Assembly: GCA_973895155.1 (NCBI GenBank)
Contig: OZ316891.1
Span: forward strand, 27,094,001 to 27,158,000
Source of the DNA: Marsupella aquatica
Lineage: Eukaryota > Marchantiophyta
Length of the DNA: 64,000 bases
Reading direction: 5' to 3'
The notes under the pieces were generated by a model. It worked only from the letters and a program-made list of their open reading frames with translations. It made no database searches and was not told the origin of the DNA. Both the position numbers and the translations under genes were made by a program. Shown piece after piece: positions 10,447 to 22,336 of this stretch (its first letter is position 1; each line of letters starts with the position of its first letter).

Positions 10447-13094
10447 ATGCACCCTGGTCACCACCCTCCCCAGACCCAACCCAGGGCACAGGCACTGCCT
10501 TTGCATCATCCCACAAGGATATCACGCCATGATAATAAGCTTTGGGAGCGTGAAAGGTTACAAACCAGACTTTCAGGAGCCAGTAGGATGAGATGTCCTT
10601 GTGCAATCTGCCAAGGATCCCATACCAGGGGTCTGAATGAGGTTTGGCGGCATATCGCGGTTCATGGAAGAGATCCACGACATCGAGTTTGGAATGATCC
10701 TACAGAGGAAGATTCTTCCGACGAGGAGTGGAGGTTAGAATTTGATGTTGCCAATGCTGCAAGATGGGCAAGTGAGGTTCTGCCTGGTGCATTTGAAAAT
10801 GTTGTAGTTGGTCTCTGTGGGTTGTCAGCTCTCCAACGGGATGGTGCTCAGGCAGCACCACGTGACAAAGGAATTCATGTGGAAGAGATGGTGAGAGACA
10901 TCTTCCACGACTTGGATGCATTTCACGATGGGCTGGACAATGAAGAGAATACGGCTACAGATGCAAGTGTGCCCCCTGTCGAAGAGCCTGTTGATGAGTT
11001 TGAGATAGGGCAGGAAACCCCTGGACATGATGGGATGTTTGGCTCTCCCCTGCAAATACAGGAAGGCAGGAAGTCTTTGTACCCCGGTAGCAAATGTTCT
11101 AAACTAGGATTTGTCATCATGTTCCTGAACATTTGCGGCAACCACAATGTCCCNNNNNNNNNNNNNNNNNNNNNNNNNNNNNNNNNNNNNNNNNNNNNNN
11201 NNNNNNNNNNNNNNNNNNNNNNNNNNNNNNNNNNNNNNNNNNNNNNNNNNNNNAAGAGAGAGACTAAACTTGAGGCATTTGCTGACGCTTTTGCATTGCA
11301 ACGGTGCAGGAGTTTGAGCCAAGCAAACATAACATTGATGTTATGCACATTGAGAAGAATATTTGTGAGAGTCTACTCAGATTCTTGTGTGGAGAGAAAG
11401 ACACTGGTTCAATGAGATTGGATCTTGAACAGAGGGGAATGAAACCCCATCTTTGGTTGAGGCCACATGCCCACAAAGCTGATGTGCTCTTGAAGTACCA
11501 AGCAACCTATGTTCTGACAGACACAGAGTGAGAACTATTTGTGCAGAGGTTGAGTTCTTTGAAGGTTCCTTCAAACTATGGCAGTGCTTTCAAGAAGCAT
11601 ATCATGACTAGAAAGCTTGGTAGTATGAAAAGCCATGACTACCATATGTTGATGCAACAGGTGTTGCCTTTATGTCTGAGGGGCCTGTTGCAGAAGCCTG
11701 TTCATAATGTGATCATGCAACTTAGTGATGTGTTTTGTCGTATTTGTGTGAAGGTTTGGGATGAAACACACTTCCCACAACTGACAGAAGATATCGCTCA
11801 GGTGCTGTGTGACCTGGAGATTTATTTTCCTCCCGCATTTTTTGATATCATGACCCACCTACTTGTCCATGTTGTGGAAGAGCTACACCAATTTGGGCCT
11901 GTGAGTGCTCGTTGGTTGTATCCTTTGGAACGGTACATGAAGCTGCTCAAAGGTCACATGAGAACATATTACAAACCTGAAGCAAGCCTGGCTAAAGGTT
12001 ACATCAAGGATGAGACTCTGGGATTTATGACCGAATACATAGCACAATATGAGCATGTGAAGACCAGGGTGTGGAATTATGATGAGGAGGAAGGGGTGAT
12101 AGGTGAAGTACTGGAAGGGGCTGCAACCACAAAGAACCTGACCACATCTATGAGGGACTTGGCACATGACTTTGTATTGCACAACACTGTGGTGATGGAA
12201 CCCTGGATACAGTGAGTGCATACATGTGCTATAATCCAGTTCATGAGCTTAAATGTTGTGTGCGTGTGATTTTCTCCTTCAGCCTGTTCATATTTACCCA
12301 AGCTAATGCTGTGTGGTTGTTTGTTTAGGGAGTATGAGTCATTGAAGGCGGCCCATCCCACTGCAGGAACAACTTTTCCAGGTTTCATGGAGTGGATTAG
12401 AGTGGCAATTAGAGAGCATCACGAGACCCACCCAGACATGGATGCAGACGTTTACCTACTGTCTTATGCCCCTAGCCTGAAAGTAAAGACTTACAAACGG
12501 ATGAGAGCATATGGGAATCACTTTCGAGTGAAGGATGGTGATAGTGCCTACAGGGTGACAAATGACTGTGGGCTCATCACTGTATTTGAGCAACAGAGTC
12601 ACAATCACAACAGGGCCTGGATGGAGATGGGATATGTGGGAGAATTAGTTGACATATGGGCTCTGGACTATGGGGCGGTGTCCAGTCCTGTGATTCTTAT
12701 GAAAGGTTCATGGGTGCGGCAGGATTGGCTTGGTAATAGGGCTACCATGAAGAGAGACAACGACAGTTTCTTGCTGGCCAATTTCAGAGGGAAATTGCCC
12801 GAATGGTCTGAGCCATTTGTGTTTCCCAGTCAGGTGGAGCAAGCTTTCTTCCTGGATGTGGAAGACTCCCCAGGTTGGCGTGTAGTGTGTCATAAACAGG
12901 CCAGGCAACGTCGGATGGAAGGATCAAACCTTGAGTTTCATTTACACTCTCATAGTGCCTTTGATCGTCGGCGTTCAGACCAAGTGCCTGTAGTTCATGA
13001 TAGCGGGGACTTCATTCCTGTGACAAGGGTAGATGCATTTGCTGAAGGAGGCGAATTCAGAGATGCAGATACCAACAATGTGCCTGTGCCATGA
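10447..13094 (+). pseudogene. CACTA-1 TNP2 (En/Spm TNPD-type transposase)
   Basis: The transposase that cuts and joins CACTA ends. In order: a Cys/His N-terminal motif (MRCPCAICQG then VWRHIAVHG, Transpos_assoc-like) near 10588-10690; an acidic linker; the start of the Transposase_21 region (SLYPGSKCSKLGF, near 11080); an assembly gap at 11154-11253; then, after an acceptor near 11308, the HNIDVMHIEKNICESLL block. In-frame TGA lies at 11529-11531. A DUF4218-like exon follows (11541-12215; PPAFFDIMTHLLVHVV, RWLYPLERYMK), then an intron and a DUF4216-like exon (12328-13094; VDIWALDYG, FVFPSQVEQAFFLD). The middle of the catalytic region is missing in the gap. Family call is firm; activity is unlikely given the stop. 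TNP1 follows 170 bp downstream. Confidence 0.85.
11154..11253. other. assembly gap of 100 N
   Basis: Exactly 100 N, the usual placeholder for a gap of unknown size. It falls within the TNP2 catalytic region, where several hundred codons expected for Transposase_21 are absent. Confidence 0.99.
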
Positions 13095-13267
13095 GTAATG
13101 TGAATTGTTTGCATGGACAATAGTGAGGGGATGTGTAATAAAGTAATTCTAAAGCAACACAGATGTATGGATGGATGCCTGGTGATTGTGGTTGCATTGT
13201 ATTATACGGGGTGACCATAGATGACATATTTGTGTGGTCCAATAGGATGGAGCAGAGTGACACATAG

Positions 13268-16200
13268 ATGTGTGAGTATGAAAGGAAAGCTATGGAACAA
13301 CGAGCATACATGAAAGCCAAAATTGCAGAACTGGATCTGGAAAAGGATGTGGCTGAATTGTAAGGGAACGATTCTCAACTACACCCCTCCGCTGAGTTTG
13401 TGTGACATGAATAGTTCAATGTGGCACTGAAATTGTGACTGTATTCTCATATTGGAATGTCGTAGAGCAGCAGGTTTTTCAAAGAAACAAAAGGAGTACG
13501 CAAGAAGGGTGACCAGCACTATATCTAGGCCTGTGCGTCGGAGTGACAGGTTGAGCAAGAAGGTCGTACCTACAATGGCAGAATGTGGAGATGACATGGA
13601 TGCTGCGCAAGTGGGTGCAGACACTAGACAAGAAGATGCAGATGATGAGTATTTTCCAGAGGAAATGGATGAGGATGGGGTTATGACGATGAATACATTG
13701 CAGAGCAGCCCCAAAAGAAACAGGTAAGTAGTTTTCCCAACAAGCTAGGTTTAGAGTTAAAAACTCTTGTTGAGAGGTTTCATATGTTCAGTACTACACC
13801 CTATGTACCTTGCTTAGTTCCTTGTAGTTGGTGATGTGATGCAGCGTCCTGCCAATTTTGTTTTGCCTGCAAAGCCTGTGCATGCACCATACCAGCAGGG
13901 GGGCTCACCTCTGATCAAGGTTGGCGAGGTGGTAGTAGTGGTAGATCCGAGGCTGGTGCCCAATACTATGGCAGGGGGCAAGCTCTAGGTTATGCCCGTG
14001 GTAGAGGCAGAGCAGGTCCAAACCCACAGTCTCGTGGGTATGGACGTCCACCTCAACCATGGGGATGGGAGTATATATATCTATATGCCAGTTATTTGTG
14101 AAGGCATGGCACGAGTCCTGAATTTCAGACTGCATATCAATTTTTGACATTGTTTGGGATGTATTGGATTCAGACAACATGAAATTCTTTCCACCTGCCA
14201 TTGCATGCAGATTCTGCCCAACCTGATTGGGCAAATGCTGGTAATGATCAGTTCCAGTGTCCACAAGGACAGACATGGGTTGAACCAGGTTGGGAGGATG
14301 GTGGTGGTACGTGGAATGAACAAGGTTGGGAAGGTGGTGAAGGTAATTGGCAGGGATTTCAAAATACAGTACCTACAAATGCTGGAAGAGGGGCAGGTAA
14401 TGTATGATCTTGTCAGCAATGGAAGAACTCATTACATGTGGAGTCCATTGACGTGGGGGGGATTCTGCACATGTATAATAATAGAAAATGTATGTGTGCA
14501 GGTTGGACAGTCGAACCATCGACTCAAGTATTCACTAATGCCCCTATGCAGATGCAGCACGGAAGGGGGCCAAGTATGTTGGTGAATGTTCATATGTTTT
14601 CCTATGTTCCTATAGTTTGTACTTAGTTTTCAGTACATATGTTTGCACACACATACCTAGAAAGTGACATCATCCGGCCCCTGTACAAGGCTGGACAGGT
14701 GGTCCAGGGTCACAACAATTCCAAAGTGCAGTCCCTGCACAGGCATCTATAGGCAAAGCTATAGGTATGTATGTTTGAAGAATTTTTCTTGAAGTGAAGC
14801 ATTGAATGTTGCCGTCATCCATTCTGCTGTATGTAGTTCTCAAGCATGAATGGCATTGTATTTTCCCAAGTGGCTGCAGAACCCCAGGTAGGGTGATGAA
14901 GGGGTGGCCAATACAATGCCCAGTACTACCGAGAGTAGTGCACGAGGGGAGGTGACAAAGAAAGGGAACGTAAAGTTGAATGAGAGACAATGGGTGGATG
15001 TTGAGTGTCCTCGTAAGAACCATTGGCATGCTGATTTGAAAGCTGAAGTATTGCGTTGGTTAGATGTGAGTGTTATTAATTTTAAAAAACAACATCCAAA
15101 AGATTGGAAGACTGTATGTGAAAATGTTGCTGCCAAATGGAATTATGTGGGCAGTGATGATGGCGTGGACATAGGTTGCCTAGAGAGTACAACAGGTAAA
15201 ATCATAAAGCAAGAGAGGTGGAGAATGCACAAGGCTTGGAAGGAAGGTGGGGAGAAGCCAGATATGCCTCCACCAGCCAATTGTGATGATAAAGTGTGGG
15301 CAAGGTTAGCAGCTTATTTTGTAATAGATGCTTCAAAAAAGAAGAGTTCACAGATGACCGAGGCCAGGTTGAGTGTTCAGAACCCTAATCTGATAGGAAG
15401 GACCGGCACTGCACCGACAGCAAAATGTTTGGTAAGAATGAATGGCCTAGCTATGTAATTTATGCTACACTATGTACTATGATTTAGTGTAAACCCATAC
15501 ATGTAAACTTTGTTTTTTAGTGTACGTTCCCTGAATAATAATGATAACTTGTGTTTGCCATGCATGTGCAGAAAGCCCAATTGGGGCAAAGCCCTTCAAA
15601 AGAAGAGTTGAGGGCTGAAATTGTGAACACTCGGGCTCAAGAGGGTGCATCTGAATCCTCCAAGCATGTAAGTTATATGAGTTCTGATTGGTAATTGAAT
15701 GACCTGCATTGAATTTCAGGTGTACACTGTATATATCACATTCATTGTGCATATATTGCCCAACATTTCATATGGAGTGATTGAACCTATACCCCTATGT
15801 CATGTAGGGAGGTGGATCTTCACTTACATAGATAAGTGGTCGTTTGAAGGCTGTCGAAACATGTCTTCCAGAGATCAATGAACATTTGAATTCGTTGACT
15901 GACTTGTTCCATGTGAACTTCAAGACATTAATGGAAGCTGTTGTGTCGGTGAGAGATAAAATTGATTCCAATTCTGCAGGAGTTTCACCATCACCACTTG
16001 AGGTGGCAAAGTCGATGCACTCTTCTGGCATGCCAACGACATGTAGGCTTGAAGGTAAGGCCTTTACAACTGTGTGGGATATGATTAGTAAATGTATAGT
16101 TTGAATTGACATAGTTTGTTGAATGTGTTATTTTTAGTAACATATATTGTGGTTGTTGTGTCCATAGAGAATAAGACAGGTGCTGAAGAGAAGAAGTATG

Positions 16201-16964
16201 AGAACCTGGCAAATACTCGCTGTAATTTAGAGGCAACAAAGTTGCAGTCTGTACAAGCAACTTGTTTGACAGAGGGCAGTCAACCATGTTTGGATGAGGA
16301 TGACATTGGCAAGGGAGTGGATGATATCAATGTTGGGGCAAATGAGGATATCAACAAGCATGACAATGATACCATTGAGCCAGATTCATGCTATGTAGAT
16401 CTTGACTCCATTGCAAAGATAAATGATTTGCAGAATGTATCATTCTCAATGACAGGTGTGCCTCTTGTTGAGATAAATCCAACCAAAGAGTTAGTTGGTA
16501 TGACACTCCCAGGTGGTGAACCTGCTGCTGTGACAGTCCTAACAGAGGAACCTACTGAGCCTAGCTTCACTACTGTGAAGAGAGGAAGCATGCGCACACG
16601 AAGCAAGTCTGCTAGTGGGAGCAGAGCCACGTCAAAGGTTTCATACAAACCTCCAAGAACGGTGCTGGCAGAAAGATCTAAGGTGGAAGTCGGGAAAGCA
16701 CCTAATGCTGAGGGACAAAGTGGCTTGTTAGCTGTTGATGAGAGTGGAACACGAGTAGGATTTGGCAGAGTGCAGGTTGGTTCCACAACGTTCCATGGCA
16801 AGCGGATTCCCCCAGGTTATTCAGTAGTGTTAGTCACATTACTAGTGAAACCTAAAGCTGTCCTTCCCATTCCAAACACAAATGATGATCCTCCTCAAAA
16901 GACACTTGGAGATGCTGCAGGTTCTTTGGTATTATGGCCAAGCAAGTTCATAGAGGATCCATAA
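13268..16964 (+). CDS. CACTA-1 TNP1 (Transposase_24-type) multi-exon gene
   Basis: Second CACTA protein, corresponding to En/Spm TNPA: a DNA-binding protein thought to recognise subterminal repeats. Exons that join in phase include 13268-13359, 13466-13723, a Gly/Arg/Gln/Trp-rich stretch around 13.83-14.77 kb in several small exons, about 14880-15434, 15574-15668, 15808-16054 and 16168-16964. The core near 15000-15430 (ERWRMHKAW, then KKKSSQMTEARLSVQNP) matches the KNK..R..L.NP region of Transposase_24. GQSPSKEELRAEI follows. The C-terminus has FHGKRIPPGYSVV and TLGDAAGSLVLWP, a pattern I know from this family. A TAG lies at 13265-13267 between an upstream in-frame ATG (13247) and the ATG used here. 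Another TAG is in frame at 15829-15831, so the copy is probably defective. Confidence 0.75.
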
Positions 16965-17459
16965 CAATGTCATGCCATTATTTGTTCGTAGTGTGAGTCA
17001 TGTTATGTAGATTTTAGATGTCAAGAAGGAGTACAAGAATCATGTCCTCTTGGAGATTCATAGTATCATGCATGTGCTTTCAGTTATCTCATCATGCAGT
17101 CATCAATTATGAGTTCCTGTTTTGTCTTAATTACATTGATCACATTGTAAACTATTCCATTGGAATTCAAATGATCTACATTTTTGAGCAAGATTGTGAT
17201 TCTGTTTAATTCTTATTAATGTTTTGTGTAGGATCTCCTTATATGATGCTTTGTTTCATGTGAATGTCATTCATGCTATTTTCATTTCTTGTATTCAATG
17301 TGTTATATTTCTAAAGTTAGAACATCAGGTTTCTATGTATTGTAATGTGGAGTGCTCTCTCTCCTTATGAACTGTCCCTCTGTGTTCATTAGTCATGGTT
17401 ACAACTTGCATGTGAACCTTATTAGTTATAAACATGAGTATATAGAGTCCCAAATGGTT
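16965..17459. other. 3' region of TNP1, no further gene
   Basis: AT-rich 3' flank of the TNP1 gene inside CACTA-1. No ORF can be supported. Confidence 0.4.
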
Positions 17460-17679
17460 CTGTTGTGTGACCCGGGCCAGGGTCTCCATTGGTCTCTCCT
17501 GTGACACTAAATGGTCACACGCTAGTCGTTGTTGAATGCGGGTAAGTCATGTATGTGACTTACCATGTGACTTGTCAAAGTCATATTACAGTCACGTAGA
17601 AACAAGGCTAGACTCCACAATAAAGTCACAGATCAGTCACAAATGGGTATCAAGCAAGTCACAAAGCCCAGTATCAATA
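17460..17679 (+). repeat. right subterminal repeats of CACTA-1, first part
   Basis: Many copies of AGTCAC/AGTCAT in both orientations within 220 bp (for example 17547, 17563, 17577, 17593, 17624, 17634). They continue on the other side of CACTA-2, at 28258-28400. In En/Spm such repeats are the binding sites of the TNPA-type protein. The cluster is cut by CACTA-2 after CAATA. Confidence 0.75.
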
Positions 17680-18025
17680 CACTAGTACATTTTCAGCGTT
17701 TTTCCGATGCTCCGATATCGCGAGAGCTCAGCCGTCCGATACTAAACAAATCATAAAATGCATCGGAATTGTTCGACTTCAATAGTAACGCAATTTGCCA
17801 TTCTTTTTGAATCGCATGTTAACCTTCCGATGCAAATATAAACGGTCCTTTCTTCCGTTAGATTTAGAATCGGATGTCTTCCGATAAGATTAGTAACGGA
17901 AATGTATCGGACAAGTATCCGATAACTGTTAAGAGGGGTCCGATGCAGACTGAATCGGACAAGGTTTCGGAATTAAGGTAAGATGTTTCCGACAATTATG
18001 CGATGTTCATTGGATCGGATATGGT
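17680..18025 (+). repeat. left TIR and TCCGAT subterminal repeats of CACTA-2
   Basis: After the 14-bp TIR, the hexamer TCCGAT or its complement ATCGGA recurs about a dozen times up to 18025. It often occurs as closely spaced direct or inverted pairs. These are presumed binding sites for the element's own DNA-binding protein. Confidence 0.85.
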
Positions 18026-18182
18026 GTGGAAAATGAATACTCATAACTTTATTAAGAAATCTGGTCCCTTTCATAGTAGAGGGAACATGAAATACAACAA
18101 TGATATATATAATGTCGGTAAAAATAAACATATGGAGGGGTCCTACGCGATTAATCCCAAGTTACACTAGCTAGCAAGGACC

Positions 18183-21100
18183 TCAAGGCTCGGGGTCCAA
18201 ATCTTCAACTACAACCACATTGGGTTGCTCCTGGATGATGGATCGTGATCGTGGAATATAAGTCATGACAATGGACCACTCAGGATCATCAGGATACGGA
18301 AGATAGAAGGCCTGCTCAAGATGGTGGGGGAATGCAAATGGATCAGAGGTTCTCCAAGTTGAGCTAATGACACTATTTGCACCTGTCTTCAACCATGTGA
18401 ACCCACAAGCATCCTCTTTGCAAGTTCGGTTATGGCCAACAAGGTTCATCCGAAACCATTTGCACTTCAACACCACCTCCTCCAAAGTGGTGTGTGCATG
18501 ATAATGCACTGTCAATATCTCTTCAATCTTGCCATAGTGGGCCACTGTAGAGCGTATTGGATTCCTATCAGATGTGCTACTTTGTGAATCTTGGGTGAAC
18601 CAACCCATGACCCCACAATCCTGTGTAGCTGCCCTCTTCTCATCAAGCCGTTGCACACGAAAATGCCTTCCCTTTGACCACATGGCGGTCCGAGTTGTCA
18701 CTGTGAGTAATGGTCTATGAACCAAGGTGCAAAGGCTGTCTGTAACCAAAGGGAAGTCTGACACGCTCTCCCCTTGCTCCAACAAGGCATCAATCTTGGT
18801 CAACTTTGCCCTCATGTATGGGACAAACTTGGGGAAGATGCGTGGCCGATGACTATTTGCCTTTTCCTCCTCATAAAAAGTTGTCCAATCTCCTGCAATC
18901 TCAGGCAAGTTATACAACATAAATGTAGTGACTTGAAGGCGCTCAGCTGAGCCCAAAAGTTGTTCTCCCTTTGCCCCTGTAAGACGGTCATCTTCAAATT
19001 CTGCTTCCCTTGATGCCTCGTCTATCCACCCCCTTGGTGCACTGGGATCAAGTGTAGCTACAATGTTTGTACAATAAAACATGCTCTCTGCTCCAAGATG
19101 ACGCTCAGCGATGCTACCTTCCACTCTCGCACAATTTGACACATATGACTTCATCACTCCCATAAACCGCTCTACCCCCCTGGGCCCCCAGCCTTTGTAA
19201 ACTAAAGAGGTATACGTGCGTACAACCCCCTCCCTAGTACCCTTTATTATTTTTGGGAGCCTATAAAAATTTCTCTTGTTATTCTTAAAAATTTAATTTT
19301 GGAGAATAAATCTGCCCCTTTGAGATATTATAATTTCACATTTTACACCATTTATGAAAGTTATAAATTCATCATGTGCAAACGGTTCTAAAACTGACGG
19401 GAGTGTTTTGGAGGGGTTTTGGGTACATACATTTTTGTGTTCGTGACCATTTAACCCCAAACTTCAACTTTGGGGCATTTATGAACCACAGGGCAGGGTA
19501 GTCAGGGTTCAAAAGCTCCAAAGTACTAAACTACTCTGAATCATAGATATTGCAAGCATAATTATATGTCATATACACATGTTCCAATAAAGGGTGGCCA
19601 CAAGGACCAATCCTATTGTGACGCGTGTCACATCCATATTACATCACCTCTTGAAGCATATTAACTAGGGCGACATTTATATAAGCCTTTATTAGTTAGA
19701 AAGGGTTTTTGAATAAAACCATCCCTTGATATTTCTAAGCCAATTATAAAAATTAATCTCAAATCAGATTTTTTGCACCCTTCATCCGTTCGCACGTCCA
19801 GCCCATTATTAATAATGTTGGGGGCCCAGGGCTCTACCCAGTACATCCAACGACAATGTACCGGCCCTGCAATGCCAACCTCACGCACTAGGTGTACGAG
19901 GAAGTGAACTTGGCCATCAAAGAATGAAGGAGGGAGTGCCCTCTCCAACTTGCACAATACCTCCACTCCAAACAGGTCCATAGCTGCAATCTCATCCTCA
20001 TTCACCTCTTTGACACACCCACCTCAAGAGCTTACCTAATGACCACAGGGCATCACAAAGATCCTCACTACCCAATCCAATGATGGCCACTGGAATGACA
20101 TGTTGTAGTAGACGATGGTAATCATGGGTCTTCAAGAAAGCTGGCCAATGTGGACAGTCTGGTCCCCCAAATGCCTTGCGCAGATTGGCCCCGTAGCCCG
20201 TAGGAAACCTCATTGACCCTATACGATTGCGGAACTCAATCCGCTCACCTCTGGTCAATACCCAAGGAGGGTGAATAGTAAGGGGGCCATTAGGGGGATC
20301 AATAGATGGCCAAAAACCATGAGGACCATGCATCCCCATCTCCTCACAACTCTCTCTCCAGTTGTTGTCTTTCTCTCCGTATAGATGGCAAATCAATGAC
20401 CTCCCAACGTTCCCCTCAATATGCATAGGGTCAAACAAATGGTTAATTGGCATCTCAGCCCAATATGGCAGCTTTGACATTAATGCAGACAAACGAGTCA
20501 TGCCACACCGGGCCAATGGTAAGGGATCATCTGGGTCTGTCACTCTATCCCATACCTCCTTCCAATAGCGTGGATCCCTTGGCACTGGTTGAGGGCATGT
20601 GTCTGGTTGGCCATCATCCGTGTCATATAAGAATGGGTCACGCCTCCATTCATGCTCTGGGGGGAGATACTTTGTGTGACCAATGTAAACTATCTTCCGT
20701 AGGGTGGTAGACTTAGGGCGTGCCACTCCCTCCAAATCAGGACCACAAGTTGGGCAGGCTCGGTATCCTGATGTCTGCAACCCAGAGATATATCCAAACC
20801 CTACAACACACACAATCAATACATTAAACAATAGCCAGGCAAACTTTTATATATAACATTATCCTATAGTGTATTATCTACCATAAAAAACCATGCATAA
20901 TATTGGGGAAGGTATATTTTAACATACTAGGAAGATCATGTATGGTCCACATAACGATGGCTTTTAATTTAAATTCACGAGGTAAACCACCCGTCAGCAC
21001 TCGACCATCATAGCAATCCACTTCCCTCCATAGTTGTTGAAGCTTCTCCAACAATGGTTGCAAGTAAACATCAATCTTTTTTACTTGCTTGGGGCCTGGG

Positions 21101-22098
21101 ATAATCATTGAGAGCAGCAAATGACCTTTCTTCATGGCCATCCATGGAGGGATGTTGTAATTTGTAAGGACTACTGGCCAAACTGAGTATGGTTGGGCCT
21201 TCCGGGCCAATGCAAAGGGGCTGATCCCATCTGATGCCAAACCTAGTCGTACATGACGTGGGTCTGTCTTGAAGTCACCCCATCGGTCCTCCACAAACCT
21301 ATTTGCAGGTGAGTCCACCATCATACGCATGGTTGGCCGATCTGAACTCATATCTGACCGGTTCTTCGAATGCCACACCATATACTCAGCCAACTCTGCA
21401 CATCGATACTGGTGCCGTAATCTGGGGATAAGAGGAAAATACCTCATGACCTTCTGTGCTACTTTTCCAGTCAGCATGTCCTCTCGATACCTCGGTTGGT
21501 CACATGTAGGACATGTAGTGGCATCTTTGTGTTCGCCCCTGAATAGAACACAATCATTCACACAAGCATGTATGACTTCGTATTTGAGGCCTATGGATTT
21601 CAACACCTTTTTTGCCGCTTTCCATGAACTAGGCAAGCAGTTCCCTTCTGGCAAAATACGACTATGCAAGGTCCTGAAAAGATCATCAAGAAGGAGATTG
21701 CTTGCTCCATGTCTTTGCTGCAAGTTCAACAATAACATTATTCCTGAGAGCCGAGATAGTTGTGACCCCTCAAAAATTCGTGTTTGCGCATGGTCACGAG
21801 CTTCCTCCCATTGTCTAGAGGAAGAACCTTGTGAAGGATTGTCACCATGAGGATGTGCATTGGTGTCAAATGCATCACCCATATCATGGTCACCATCCTC
21901 CACGTCATAGAACTGGTGCATAAGATCATCCATGGCCCTCTCCTCCTCAAGTTTATCTTCGGTGGCATTAGACACATGCTCAGGAGGGGCATCTTCATTC
22001 TCTGATGCTTGAGCCCTACGCCAATCACCCATGGCCTGAACAAGGTGTTGCCACATTGCTTGTGATAATACCCCCATATCTGGTTGAACATATGCATT
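18183..22098 (-). pseudogene. CACTA-2 TNP2 transposase, split by a MITE
   Basis: Transposase_21 family. The first exon (22098-20938) carries the Cys pairs and blocks typical of TNP2: LPSSWKAAKKVLK, HACVNDCVLF, CPTCDQPRY, RHVRLGLASDG, WPVVLTNYNIPPW, LLSMIIPGP. It splices in phase (A|GG codon) to an exon starting at 20800 with GYRACPTCG and DPMHIEGNVGRSL. Near 20025 a small indel in an AG run shifts the frame before NEDEIAAMDLFGVE, the DUF4218 part. At 19839 the coding sequence is cut by a 653-bp MITE and resumes at 19168 (RFMGVMKSYVSN). It ends with a DUF4216-like region and a stop at 18183. Without the MITE and the frameshift the order of blocks is complete. It was therefore functional before the MITE entered but is probably dead now. 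Confidence 0.88.
19178..19830. mobile_element. 653-bp MITE (Mutator-like) in TNP2
   Basis: Flanked by a 9-bp duplication GCTCTACCC (19169-19177 and 19831-19839). Its ends are inverted repeats: TGGGCCCCCA at the left and TGGGGGCCCA at the right. The interior is AT-rich with no ORF. A 9-bp duplication fits Mutator-like elements. TNP2 coding sequence lines up across it (WMYWVE joined to RFMGVM), which proves insertion into a once-continuous gene. One extra C sits at the left border. Confidence 0.85.
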
Positions 22099-22336
22099 CT
22101 AACATTTCACAAACATACATATTATATTAGAAGGGCCACATGCAATGAGACAAGTGTTTAAAGGTATAGGCTTTTTGGTTTCCCCGCAAAATTACAATTC
22201 TCTTTACACATTCTACTAGTATACTTTCAAACCTTGATCAAAGATTGACTTACACAACTAACCAATTTAGTTTGAAAACCTGTATCATGTATTTTATGTT
22301 AAACAAAAAGGTGGTATATATACATATATGTCTGCC

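Noticed and set aside
16391-16801. Minus-strand ORF of 136 codons
   Set aside because: Antisense of the last TNP1 exon, which has a recognisable family C-terminus.
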